The notes beneath the pieces were generated by a model. That model worked only from the letters and a program-made list of their open reading frames with translations. It was not told the origin of the DNA and ran no database searches. A DNA stretch of 64,000 nt, from NCBI GenBank assembly GCA_905221605.1, contig CAJNDS010002482.1, forward strand, positions 80,001 through 144,000, given 5' to 3'. Source of the DNA: Symbiodinium natans (taxonomy: Eukaryota > Sar > Dinophyceae > Suessiales > Symbiodiniaceae). How positions within the stretch are numbered: position 1 is the first letter of the stretch; every line of letters begins with the position of its first letter. Positions 33,901 through 44,276 of the stretch are shown one piece after another. Both the position numbers and the translations under genes were made by a program.

Positions 33901-36900
33901 GCTGCGAAATTGCCAGACGTCATCGTAGAAGGTAACTTGTGCCCTGCCTCCAAAGATCAGCATAGACCTGGAACGCGTATCCCACACAGCTGCGTGGCCC
34001 CATCTGCCGGGGGTCGGGCCCTCATTCAGCGGCAGGATCTCCGTCCAAGCTCGCCGAGGCCAGTCATAGCGCCACAAGTCTGCAAAGTAGAGGAAGGCGT
34101 TGCTGGCGTGGCCCCCGAACATCCATGCAGACTGAGTCTCACTGTCCCAGACCATAGAAGCGTCCTGGCGCCCGGCTGGGCTTCCGGCAGGCGTGTATTC
34201 GCTCCATGCATCCAACTCGCACTCAAGACCTGCACTCAGAACTGCCACAAAAGCCAAGCACATCATGTGTCCATATTATGTCCACGCCAATTCCTAGCTT
34301 TCACTTCAACGGCCTGCGGCTTCTTGAGGAGTGCAGTCGTGCAGATGCCAGCCGCGGAAGTCGCAGTCGCGAAGGCTCACTTCTGTACCTGTGCACCTAA
34401 TGTTGTCAGCAAGGATGGCGCCAGCCCCCATTCGACCCCACATCGCCAGGGCTGACAGGGTCCTGCCACCGGCCATGCCGAGATCGCGGCAGGCCACTTG
34501 CGCCACACGCTCGTCAAAGCCATCATCGCAGACCAAGCCGACGGAAGCGTCGTGCCGCATTTGAAGCAGCCCTCTGCCAAAGTCATGGTCTTCGGCCACG
34601 GCAAGCAAGCTGACATCGTGAAGGCCAGCACCAAATGTCATGGGAAAGAGCTCCGCAGGCACCAAAGCCACACCAAGCTCGCCTGGCACCTGGCCGACAC
34701 TATGGGTGCTGCCAATGCCCAGCTGCCCAGCACTGCCCTCGCCCCAGCACCTGGGCAGCATCCATGTCAATGTGGAAACTCATGGTTTGGGGCAGTTACA
34801 AGTTTCCTTGCCGATTGCAGGCGCCTCGTGCTGTCGTCCTCCAAAAGCACGCAGGTGTGGCCGTAACCGGCACTTACATCCCGCACCTGGAGATTGCCGA
34901 GGCCGACCGCGTGAAGATTGGAACCCATCTCTGAAGGCTCGTCTCCCAAGCTCTCTGTGTTGCCCGCACCAAGCCTCCAGGTCGCGTGGGCTGCTTTGGA
35001 TTTCTTTGGAAAGCGACTCTTTCAAAAGCAGTTCCCCCAACTGAGGCCCTGGCTGGCCACTCACTCCCGAGCCCCAGCACTTGAGGGTTGCATCTTGGAG
35101 GATGGCACAGTTGTAATGACTGCCCGCAGTGATATGGACGACCGTCATGCCATCGCCCAGATCCGTAACAGGAAGATTGGTGCCCATCTCGCCGGGCTGG
35201 TCACCCGCGTCTTCAAGGTTGCCGTGCCCCAGCTGCCCCCTGTGATTCGCACCCCAGCATTTTACCGAGCCGTCGGACAGCACCTGCCACAGGCACTGTG
35301 ACACGATACGATACGACGAGTCCACTGGGCTGGATGCTGGCAAGCAGCGACGCAGGTGTGACGAGCCCCAGCCGCGATCTGCACAGCAGGAAGGGGACCC
35401 AAGTCCACTGCAGGTAGAGCATCACCCATCTCGTTTGGGCTGGCGCCGATGTAGACTCGACTATCGCCAAGTCCAAGTCCCAGGCGGCGGGCCGATCCCC
35501 AGCATTTCACGGTACCTTGGCTTGACAATGCGCAGGTGTGGAAATCTCCCAAGACCAGCTGCACCGCTTCGAAGTCGGTGCCCAGGTCAACCGCGGGGAG
35601 CTCCGAGCCCATCTCGCCGGGCCTGTCGCCACGATTCTCCCTCAGTTTCCAAGTTCTCACTCAACTCTCTCGAGCACCTAACCGTGGCACTGGCAGCAGC
35701 TCCAAACCTCTGGGGCCCGCGCTCGTCTCCCAAGCCCAGCAGATATCCCTCCCCGAAGCACTTCACGATTCCACCTCGAAGCAGAGCGCAGGTGTGTAGC
35801 GGTCCGGCATCCACCTGCACCACTTCCACACCGGGGCCCAGGTCCACGGGCGGCAAGTGTTGGCCCATCTCGAAGGGCTCGTCTCCGAGTGCCCTGGTGT
35901 GTCCATAGCCAAGCTTGCCAAAGCCCTGGCCAATGCTTGCGCCGTTCTCCCCGAAGCATTTCATCACACCCGTCTCGAGAAGTGCGCAGGTGTGAAAAAC
36001 ACCGCAGGCCACCTGCGTCACTCGAACGCCCGGCTCCCCCAGGTCCACGGCCGGAAGGTTCTCCCCCATCTCACCCGGAGCTGTCCCCACCTCTGCATCG
36101 CTGCCGGATCCCAAGCGGCCACTATCCCCAACTCCCCAGCACTTCAAGAGGCCCTCGGCATTGAGAATTGCACAATTGTGGTAGTTACCGGAAGAAAGGC
36201 TGAGGAACTCTGCAGGGGCTGCTTCAGGCCCCTCCCAAGCGAGGATTCCGTCCAAAGCTACTTCGGAGTCCGATGTAGTGGCCTCGGAGCTCTCGAAGCG
36301 GAGGCACTCCACCCCCCTTGGGAGCGTCACCTTGGCCTGAAGCCAATCGGGCCCTTGGTTTGATTGTCGGGACCAGCGCAAGCTCCACCTGCCTCCTTTC
36401 AGGTACCATAACTGCAGCTTGCCGACGCCAGACCCAAGCATGCGGAAAGCAAACTCCAAGTAGGAGACGTTGGCGAGCTTCGGGAAGAGTGGGCTGGTGA
36501 GCCTGAACACCTGCAAAGAATAAACTGCCCCGGAGCCACCAGCATAAACATAGCTCTCGGCGTGAAAGGCAGCCTCGGGCCCTGTGGCAGGGCTGCTGCG
36601 GTGCTGCCAGTCCCCCACCCATTTGCAAGTGTCCTCGAAGCTGCAGCTGATGTTTGCCAGAGACGACTCGGTGGCCGTCGGGAAGAAGGAATCCAGCTTC
36701 ACCAAGTCTAGCTCTGTGACATTAGCCACGAAGCGGAAGCCGACACTGCCAGCAGGTATGGTAACTGCGGCTACATGCCAACCTGCGCCGCGGCTGCCCG
36801 ACTCCAACCACAGACGCTGCCAGCCGCCAGCGGAGGTTTGGTGTTGTAGCTCCAAGGCCACGGTGCCCGAGCCGTTCAACTGATAGTCGAACATCAAGAC

Positions 36901-38710
36901 CTTATCCTCACTGGTGTTGAAGCGCGCGGCCGTTTCCAAGATCCATTCCGAAGCTTGGGATCCATTCTGCACAGCCTCCAGCCACTGCCCATCCGCGTCC
37001 CCCGCAAGCTGCCAGGAAGAGGCATCAGGGCTTTGCCACAGGCAGGTGTCGACACGGAACTCACAGGTGAGCTGATCGAACTCCACAGTGGGGAGCCCGG
37101 TGGCGATGCCATCCAGCGCAATGTCGCTCCTCCAGGTGTCGCCTGTGACGCCGACGAAACGCACAGCTCTAGCGTCCTGCGGCAGCCTCACGATTGCCAG
37201 GCCCCAATGCGTCCCTGGCCCTTGCTCTCCGATTCGTGACCACACTTGTGTCCAGCCACTGCTTCGCAATGTCTCCATTCGCAAGCTGCCTGTGTGAGCA
37301 CCATGCATGTTGAAATAGAAATAGAGATGCCGAGCTGCCAGTGATGGGTCGAACAAGTCGCTGGTGAGAATGAACTCCTGCACAAGACTTGCGCAGAACT
37401 ACCTCGTATGCCTCGTGCTATGCTTTCTGAAGTGGTCCTGCCTTGTTCTCATTGTCACTGGCTTCTGTGTAAATGTACGACTCACCTTCCGAAGCCTCGT
37501 CCGGTCCGGTACCTGAGCTAGGAGTAGTCCCTGAACGTCGCAGCCATGCGTGCGAACTGGTGGACCAAGCACAAAAGTCGGATTCGAAACCACAGGAAAT
37601 GGCGCCCCAGTCGTGCAGAACGTTCGCTGCATGGAGCGAGTCGATGCGCACGACATCTGCCTCTCCGGTGACATTGGCAAGCAAGCGCAGGCTCACCGTG
37701 GAAGAAGGGATGGTGACGATGGCTGCGTGCCAACCTGCGACGCGGCTACCCGACTCCAACCACAAACGCTGCCAGCCGCCAGCGGAGGTTTGGTGTTGTA
37801 GCTCCAAGGCCACGGTGCCCGAGCCGTTCAACTGATAGTCGAACATCAAGACCTTATCCTCACTGGTGTTGAAGCGCGCGGCCGTTTCCAAGATCCATTC
37901 CGAAGCTTGGGATCCATTCTGCACAGCCTCCAGCCACTGCCCATCCGCGTCCCCCGCAAGCTGCCAGGAAGAGGCATCAGGGCTTTGCCACAGGCAGGTG
38001 TCGACACGGAACTCACAGGTGAGCTGATCGAACTCCACAGTGGGGAGCCCGGTGGCGATGCCATCCAGTGCAATGTCGCTCCTCCAGCTGTTGCCCGTCA
38101 TGCCAACGAAACGCACACCTGTGGCGTCCTGCGGTAGACTCACAAATGCTGTGCCCCATTGCGTCCCTTGCTCTCCTGTTCGTGACCACACTTGTGTCCA
38201 GCCAGTGCTTCTCAACGTCTCCATGCGTAAGCTGCCCGTCTGCAAATTTGCCCCAAACATATGGAAATAGAAATGGAGATGCCGCGTTGCTGGTGAAGTG
38301 TCGAAAATGCCGCTGGTGAGGATGAACTCCTGTGGGGCATTTCTGCGAACAGGCTGCGGCGGGCAATCCTTTGCTTTGTTGAAAAGCCTGGCCTTGTTCT
38401 CATTGGAGCTCGACTCTACGTAGACGTACCAGTCACCTTCCACCGCCTTCTCTGGTCCTGTGGCGGATGAAGGAGTCGATCCGGAACGCCGCAGCCAGGC
38501 GTTGTCACCAGTCGACCACCCGCAAAAGTCAACCTCACAGTTTCCGCATCTTCAAGGCACCTCCTCATCTAATGGCTCTCAGTCTCAGGTCCTCTTGCGG
38601 CCTCGAAGTCGCAGCTGACCACCTCGGACCAGTTCGCCACGGCCGTGGCAGAGGTCGAGGCCTGGAGTGCACGGAGGCGCTCCTCGCCAAGAGGGATTTC
38701 GGGTTTAGCC
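27664..38710 (-). CDS. Large multidomain surface receptor-like protein (MAM-RCC1-SRCR-Kelch-GCC-multi-pass TM)
   Basis: One intron-rich gene whose modules I joined by splicing by eye. Order: a partial 5' exon (about 38590-38710, ends VVSCDFEA), five MAM-type modules, about seven RCC1 repeats, an SRCR domain, six Kelch repeats, two unnamed Cys modules, GCC2/GCC3 Cys-rich repeats, and a multi-pass membrane C-terminus ending in a TAG at 27664-27666. Key proof that it is one gene: the SRCR exon stops at ...DCTPQEAA, and joining 34314 to 34229 across an 84-nt GC-AG intron gives DCTPQEAAGLECELDAW, restoring the conserved SRCR ending (DAG-x-x-C) and entering the Kelch frame. Likewise PAGSSTLQ joins DGATSLSSCTC inside the GCC region. 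The extracellular part would be adhesive or ligand-binding. The start codon and signal peptide are not visible; they lie above 38.7 kb. Function is unknown; a role in recognition or adhesion is inference from domains only. Confidence 0.75.
30940..32639 (-). CDS. Receptor gene: Cys-rich GCC2/GCC3 (ephrin-receptor-like) repeats
   Basis: Eight or so units of the type C-x-PG-x-Y/F ... C-x2-C-x-G-x-Y/F: CPPGEYSEGPGSSCLPCPAN, CLACPAGSSTLQ joined to DGATSLSSCTCMPGFF, CPVGFFKASVGDFPCSPCG, CPPGEYKAVVGDIPCSRC, CQPGRYKPTLANDPSC. They end with CFGKYENACDEGSTGFFCGE and PAGWARGAFQQPCEPC, directly before the first membrane span (VLPLVASVIIDVGT). Introns lie at about 32240-32322 and 32435-32540. This type of stalk precedes multi-pass regions in many alveolate surface proteins. 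Confidence 0.8.
32640..33289 (-). CDS. Receptor gene: two copies of an unnamed Cys module (GR-C...CWC)
   Basis: After the Kelch repeats come two related segments of about 95 residues. Copy 1: CQQGRNCSFRWNASGFG ... RTCSDPEV ... LCWCDTNCSHPDNFGVTVGY. Copy 2: CYLGRDCTISGWRGVGI ... SRCSGEPQ ... LCWCPAATAPCASAEDFLV. Shared signature: C-x2-GR-x-C, then G-x-G, a single Cys, then L-C-W-C and a beta-rich end. I know no named domain with this pattern. Confidence 0.6.
33290..34229 (-). CDS. Receptor gene: six Kelch repeats
   Basis: Six Kelch-type units, each with a hydrophobic run ending in GG (MFGGHAS, IFGGRAQ, VFGGESS, VFGGWSG, VMGGITN, SFGGFNA) followed by a conserved W some 15-25 residues later (RRAWTEI, DSTWRQL, DGQWSEP, AGTWTDL, TNSWKQE, QQTWRFV). 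Six units complete a propeller. No intron is needed within it. The run MMCLAFVAVLSAGLECE just upstream looks like a signal peptide, but most of it is intron sequence; only GLECE is exonic. Confidence 0.85.
34216..34580 (-). CDS. Receptor gene: scavenger-receptor Cys-rich (SRCR) domain
   Basis: Reads GRGLLQMRHDASVGLVCDDG, then FDERVAQVACRDLGMAGG, ILADNIRCTGTEVSLRDCDF and HDCTPQEAAG, with the Cys spacing of a group-B-like SRCR domain. The last Cys (GLEC) is supplied by the next exon after the 34230-34313 intron (GC donor, AG acceptor). SRCR domains are extracellular ligand-binding modules. Confidence 0.85.
34620..36212 (-). CDS. Receptor gene: RCC1-type repeats
   Basis: About seven copies of a 50-60-residue unit whose core is H-x-C-A-L-x(3,5)-G-x-V-K-C-W/F-G, followed by GxLGxGD and then EMGxxLPAVDLG: for example HTCALLETGVMKCFGENG, HTCALSSQGTVKCWGSARR, LSDGSVKCWGANHRGQLGHG and YNCAILQDATLKCWGSGVSG. 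This is the Cys-containing RCC1-like propeller seen in secreted or surface proteins, not nuclear RCC1; seven units are the number needed for a full beta-propeller. Introns interrupt it at about 35660-35700, 35300, 35040-34950 and 34790; frames change at each. Confidence 0.8.
36213..38536 (-). CDS. Receptor gene: five tandem MAM-type modules
   Basis: Each module begins with C-x-F/V-E/D-x(0-2)-C-x-W and ends with a DIALDGI or VALDGI strand: CEVDFCGWSTGDNAWLRR, CEFRVDTCLWQSPDASSW, CGFESDFCAWSTSSHAWLRR, a second CEFRVDTCLWQS copy, and CSFEDTCKWVGDWQHRS. MAM domains are extracellular beta-sandwich adhesion modules. Two exon units are near-identical. The introns at 37378-37441 (64 nt) and 38330-38392 (63 nt) both start GC, end AG, and join ...NENK to EFILTS, so they are copies of the same intron. 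Upstream frame reading through these introns would add false residues (for example RLFNKAKDC). Confidence 0.8.
36814..38087 (-). repeat. Recent 952-bp exon-unit duplication inside the receptor gene
   Basis: Bases 36814-37135 are identical to 37766-38087 except for one substitution (37117 C versus 38069 T), an offset of 952. Outside this 322-bp core the copies diverge but stay aligned through the MAM modules and the 63/64-nt introns. Confidence 0.9.
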
Positions 38711-38980
38711 TCTAGGGTAAGAGCTCCGGATTACTTCCTCCCTGCTCCTGAGAAGACTCGCCTTTTGACGCCATGCAAAGAACGCTCCTGGCCCCGTCCT
38801 GAGCACAGCGAAGCTTCGCAGCTGGCGGCTTCGGAACAAAAATCTTGAAGTTCGTGTTTCTCCTGCCTCGTCCAGGTGCCTTCCAGTCAACAAGGCCCGG
38901 AACTCAATGGACTTCCTGCGACAAGCCGAGCGTAGCGGGGGGGAAGTCTCGCTAACATCGCAGCCGGGAGGAGAGATCTG

Positions 38981-39066
38981 CAGCATGCGGCATGCAGCAT
39001 GCGGCATGCAGCATGCGGCATGCAGCATGCGGCATGCAGCATGCGGCATGCGGCACGCAGCATGCG
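38981..39066. repeat. 14-bp palindrome-rich array AGCATGCGGCATGC
   Basis: About five to six tandem units of AGCATGCGGCATGC. Each unit holds two GCATGC palindromes, so about a dozen lie within 86 bp; the last units are degenerate (GGCACGC, GGCTGC). Translations give Ala/Cys/His/Met-rich artefacts. Confidence 0.9.
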
Positions 39067-40945
39067 GCTGCGCAGGCCTGTCGCCGGGAGCAACCTGGAC
39101 AATGCAGGCGTCCGGAGTTCTCGGGCTCAGGATGCAATCTCCTCCGACTTTGCACGGCCTTGGTCGTAAAAGCGTGGAAGGTGGTGGGTGGACGCAGGTA
39201 AAGTGTTGCAAGCACTAAGCGCTCCCTTCGAGCGCACTAAAGCCAAAGGGAGGTGCCTCCGATCAAGTTTGCGGCAGAAAGCTTGCCGAGGAATGCCACT
39301 GCTGAGATCATGCTGTGGTGTGTCTTGCGCCGGTGGCTGCTCTGATCGGATTGGAATGGCTAAGGGCATGCCGACAAGGCTTCGGGAGCATTCCTGCATC
39401 CTGCTGCACATGTGCCGCGTGCTTCAGACATACTGCAACTACAAGACCAGTGCGAGTGGTGCCTTGTGTCTAATGGTGCGCGCGAAGGCAGCTTGGCGGT
39501 TTAGGGTCGAGGACTTGCAAACATCGTACAAGCAGTTGCCTGGCGCGCGTGTGACCGAACCGAGACCTTGAGGGAGAAGCACTGCAGTAGCAGCTGGGGG
39601 ACGGACCCACTGACAAGCTTCCAGGCAGGTGAACCTGGACAACACAAACTTACATCTTTAGGATGTGGTGCTAGGCAGACAGACCTGTAAAAATCAGTCA
39701 AAGCAGGAAAATGTCAGCGGCATACCCTAGAAAACTCCTGAACAGTCGCTTACAGTAGCTGCTCCATCGGCAATCCATATTGCAGAGATTCTCATAGCTG
39801 TGACTGCTACATGGGCGCCGCCCATGGATCGCTTCGTGGGTGGCAACAAAGGTAGTCTATTCCTTGCTCCGCACATGTCGATGTGCCATGTGGCGATAGT
39901 AAGCTCTCACGGTAACCTTACAGTAACCTCTCACAGTTAGTAACCCCTCATACACTCGTAGTAACCTTTATAGAGCCCCCGCCGACCCCGCTCTTGGGGT
40001 CAAGCGCCGGGCAAGCCCTTTGCATGGCAGGCAGTCTGGCTGCTCCACCCTCTTCGACCCCCCTCCCTTACCCAGCACCCGACCCTTGGCCCGACCCTTA
40101 CCACCCACCACCCCTTCTTGATGTTTCCCCACCCCCCCTACCCCCAACCCGCACCCCCCCCCCCAACCCAGGCCCCCCCCCCCCCCGGCCGGAAAAAGCC
40201 TCAAAATTCCACTAAGCTAGTTTCTCATGTTGCCCTCCACACCTTGTTTAGGCCTTGGCCCCGGCCCGAGAGAAAGCGAGGTAGCGGGGGCCGGCGGCAG
40301 CGGCGTCAGCCCTTAACCGCAATCATAGAGCCCTGAACCTCCCCTACAGGGGCCTTCCCCAGACATCCCCGTCTGGTTCTCTGACCTCGCCACCACCAGA
40401 CTGTCCTCGCGAAGCAGAGCGAGATTCTAGCCCACCTTAAGACCCGAAAGCGTGTGCCTGCAATGCAAGTAAGCTCTACACCTTCGAAGGGAAGTCCGTA
40501 ACCAAAACAATCCAAAATTCGTAGGGATGCGGTGCAAGAAAACAGGAGCAGCAGCCACATGTGAAGATGCTTGGGTCCGCAGACCTTGTGCCAGGAAACT
40601 CCATACCTTCAGAGCCTGGGCTAGGCCCAGCATGGCCCAGCAGCCCCCACAACCGAATGCGACCCTGAACCAAGCCGCCATGCAACTCGCCCTGGCCTCA
40701 GCCTCAGCACGGCACAGCTTCCAGCCCTGGGGAGTCTTCGCTTTAAGAGCTTGAGGGTACTTGGGGCTTGGAGTTTACGGGGCCTGTATCATTTCGCCCT
40801 GCTGAGTGTCGTTAGTCGGGACGGGCACGATCTCGATCGCGATGTCCCTTAACAGAGCCAAGCAGTTACTTAGAAAGATTGGCTGCCTCAAAGAAGATGA
40901 TACAAAGGCCACACAGCAATCATTGTTGTCGTCAATACGCGTACT

Positions 40946-41008
40946 GTCATCATCAGCATCATCATCATCATCATCATCATCATCGTCATCATCACAGCCA
41001 TCATCATC
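40946..41008. repeat. (CAT)n microsatellite
   Basis: About 19 CAT units with CAG, CGT and CAC interruptions. Poly-His, poly-Ser and poly-Met frames through it are artefacts. Confidence 0.9.
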
Positions 41009-41884
41009 TTAATACTCATCATGATTGTCACAGCAGGATTCCATGTCATGTTGAAGACGAGCTCACGAGGCTCCAAGTGATGCATGCACTCAACATGTCT
41101 CAAAAAGGAAAAAGCCTGTGCACGTACATACACGTATACAAATGTCTAGGCATGCGACGGCGCTACGCTGAAAGCCCCCAACTCTCTCCGCCTGCTGCCA
41201 TGTTCGAGCCCGATCAAGCAGGAGACGTCACGAATCTGGTCGGCCGGCACGTCCGCGCTGGCAATGCAGCCATCTTCTTTGACCGCGCATGACCTAAGTG
41301 GTCGTGGCTTCCACTGCTGCTTTGCACAGGATGCACTGGACGGTCTGTAGCTCTATGTGGACCCCTTAAACGGGATCATAGCATTAACCGCAGTAGTTAC
41401 CAAGTCTCATGATCCTTCGACCTGATGCAGGACACCTGAGGCTCGAGCCCCACGGTTACCTGCCATGCCGGTGAACTCAATGCACCTGCAGCTAGGAGCA
41501 TGCGCTCGGTTTGGACGTTAAGGGAACGTGCGGGCACAGAGTTGAGGTTGCCAACCTTGCCAACAAACACGCACATCCCAAAGAAGCACCAGATGTCGTG
41601 CATCAGCACGACAAGGCTGGCCAACTTCGATAGTCCCCAAGCGGCTGCATGTGCACGGAGACAATCAGGTAATGCGATCTAGAAAACGAATCACATCCTG
41701 TTCACTTGTTCTCTACGCAGCTGCCACTGCAACCCTTTGCAGCTTCGCTGCTGCATGGAAGCTTGAACACTGACTTGTGTGCGCAGATCCCCGCTGTCAT
41801 TGCCTTGCAAGAATCCGGTCATGGAAATGACCAAACACCAAGGCGACGCCATGATCCTGACCGGCCAAGGAAACTCTGTAGTCC

Positions 41885-42005
41885 CTTTTAGGGCTTTCAG
41901 GGGTTTTAGGGTTTTTTTAGGGTTTAGGGTTTAGGGCTTTCAGGGGTTTAGGGTTTAGGTTTAGGGTTTAGGGGTTAGGGGTTAGGGGTTAGGGTTTAGG
42001 GTTCT
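41885..42005. repeat. Interstitial telomere-like tract (TTTAGGG)
   Basis: Units TTTAGGG, TTTCAGGGG and GGTTAGGG (the last three times in tandem near 41968-41990), all in one orientation. Confidence 0.85.
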
Positions 42006-42251
42006 GTTCACAACACATCTTGTCATTTCTTCGCCCGTCGCCTGTGCTCGAAGCTCAAAGCGCAATTGCAATCTGGAGCCAGCCCACTGGTTGCGGGAAA
42101 GAAACGTCGACTTGGTAAAATCTGCAACTGCAAGTATCGGTGCTTGGCAAGCCCTCCTCCCCTTCCTCTACGCCCTGAAAATGAAGTGTTATAAGCGCAA
42201 TGCTGCTCTGGACCTTGCACTGCGATGCCCTGACATCACCTCTGAAAACGA

Positions 42252-42336
42252 AGAGAAGGAGAGAGAAAGAGAGAGGGAGAGAGGGAGAGAGGGAGAGAGG
42301 GAGAGAGGGAGAGAGGGAGAGAGGGAGAGAGAGAGG
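42252..42336. repeat. Purine octamer array (GAGAGGGA)n
   Basis: About nine copies of GAGAGGGA with (GA)n flanks. Unit length and purine strand asymmetry resemble the TOP3B intron array on its sense strand. Confidence 0.9.
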
Positions 42337-42954
42337 AGCTCAGGCACACAAGGGTGAGGAAGCCTGGCACCCTTCCCCACTTCTGAGGGCGGCGCGAGCA
42401 CAAAACAGCACGTAAGGATACATTAGGGAAAAGTGCAACCGCGCAACGCGTGCAGACATGCTCATTGGCATCCCGTGGCACGTGCCAGCGTGCGCTTGCG
42501 ACCCTTCGAAACTTAACGAGGCAACACCAACAGCTTCCTACTTCTGAGGGCAACGCGAAGATGAGCCAACACAATTGGAGCGAAACGAGTGTAGACATGA
42601 AAGAGACAGAGAGAAAAAACTAAACTAAATAGAGAGAGAGAGATAGCGAGAGCGTCTGGGTATACTCTTGGGGCTGGGTCTCTGCGGTTGGGGAGTCAGG
42701 ATTCTTCCAGGATACTCTTGGCGCTGGGCACTCCGGGTTGTGCACTGCTAGGATCTGCTAGGCACTCCAGGGCTTCTCTGGGCATTCTCTGGGGTGGGAT
42801 TCGGGTGATGGGCGAGGAGTAGACCGGGCGAGGAGAAGAGCTTACTTTAAAATCTAACAACCTCACACCGAGGGCGTGCAAAAAAGAAAGGGTAAAGATA
42901 AAAAGAGAAGAGCAAGGGACAGAGAGACCGAGAGAGGAAAAAATTAGAGAAAGA

Positions 42955-43010
42955 AATAGAGAGAGAGAGAGGGAGGGAGGGAGGGAGGGCGGGCGGGCGA
43001 GCGAGAGTGG
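42955..43010. repeat. (GA)n-(GGGA)n-(GGGC)n compound repeat
   Basis: GAGAGA units pass into GGGA and then GGGC/GCGA units; purine-rich on the plus strand. Confidence 0.9.
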
Positions 43011-44276
43011 ATTTGCTTGACAGCATTTCGGGGCCTTCAGCGAATCGTCTCAGGACGGTACCAACCCAACCCTCTATCCCTTGTGCTGCCTAATATCCCC
43101 AACCTTCATAAACCTGAAGCCTTGAAGCCTAAACCCCAGATTACCTGATAGCCTTGGGGAGGGGAAAAGCTGCACATGACATTGACTCAGCCGGAGTCGT
43201 GACTTGTACAGAGTCGGGACTTGAACTGTCTGGGCCTGACATGCACAACTGATGACAATCCGGGGCACATCAAAGCATGCAACGAAAAGCAAGCTCGGAC
43301 ACACCAATCTGCGAGCCGACGAGGCCGTTCTGTGAGCCGAACATGCGACCAAATATGGAAGATGCACGATTCCGAAGATGCACAGATCATCAGCAAAATC
43401 CAAGCTGAGCCCTTCACTCTCAGAGCGTCATTGCAGCGCTCCACAAGACATCGCCTCCAACCAGCTCGATAGTGTACGTAACAGGATGTAACAGCAACAG
43501 TCACCAAGGATGCGAAGGATGCGAAGCCTGGAGCTATGCCAAGTAGCGGGCTTGGTCAACTTCAACAGCTGTCCACTCAGCTGTCCTGTGAAAGGCCAAG
43601 CTCTTCTGCTCGAATCACTCGCAGTTTCTCTCTTCCGCTTGCTCATAACATGGGGCTTGTCACCACATGGTGCTCAGCCCGCGACGCATGCCACCGATTG
43701 GCCTGGTGCCGGAGGTAATGACCGGCACTGCCGATCGCAGCGGCGGAAATTGAAGAGCAGGGCTTCGGCACGAAGCTCGAGCAAGATGGCTCAACGAGTC
43801 TCCCATGTCTGAACGGCTTCGATTGCAGACAAGCAGATGACAAGAATACGCCCGTTGCAACGAGCAGAGGATGCGATGACACTCTGGCTGGCCTGAGAGC
43901 GCGCTCATGTTGCCCTATGTTGCCCTGATCTCACAGCTCAGCAGAGTCCAGAGCCCGTGGCCCAAATGCTGGCACTGGAGCCGCTTGAAGTGCATTCTCA
44001 TAGGGCCAAGGTTCTGTTTTCAGGACACCCTGGCCCACACACTCCGCGTTGGCGTGCCTATTGCTTCCTTCAAGAGTCCGAGCACTGCACAATCTGCACA
44101 TCATAGGGCTGATCTCGTGCGTTCTTGTCGCATTTGGAGCTGCAAACTCACACAGCAGATAGCCGCCTGGAGGAGAATCTTCGAATCCTTGAAAGACTCA
44201 CATCAAGACGCATCCCAGATGCACTAAAGACTGCATCAAGGAAGGCTTCAAGTCGTCCATGCTCGTTGAGGAGAGG

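Larger units (their letters stand above)
38711..44276. other. Gene-poor stretch between two minus-strand genes
   Basis: No gene recognised. The 5' end of the receptor gene should begin somewhere in the first part. Contents: GCATGC-rich array (38981-39066), a C-rich run at 40040-40195, (CAT)n (40946-41008), telomere-like tract (41885-42005), and purine-rich octamer and GGGA arrays (42252-42336, 42955-43005). Confidence 0.4.

Noticed and set aside
34250-34266. Signal-peptide-like start (MMCLAFVAVLSAG) for a separate Kelch gene
   Set aside because: Joining 34314 to 34229 removes this stretch as intron and restores the SRCR ending, so it is more likely intronic.
33691-34455. 254-residue plus-strand frame
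   Set aside because: Shadow of the Kelch and SRCR exons on the minus strand.
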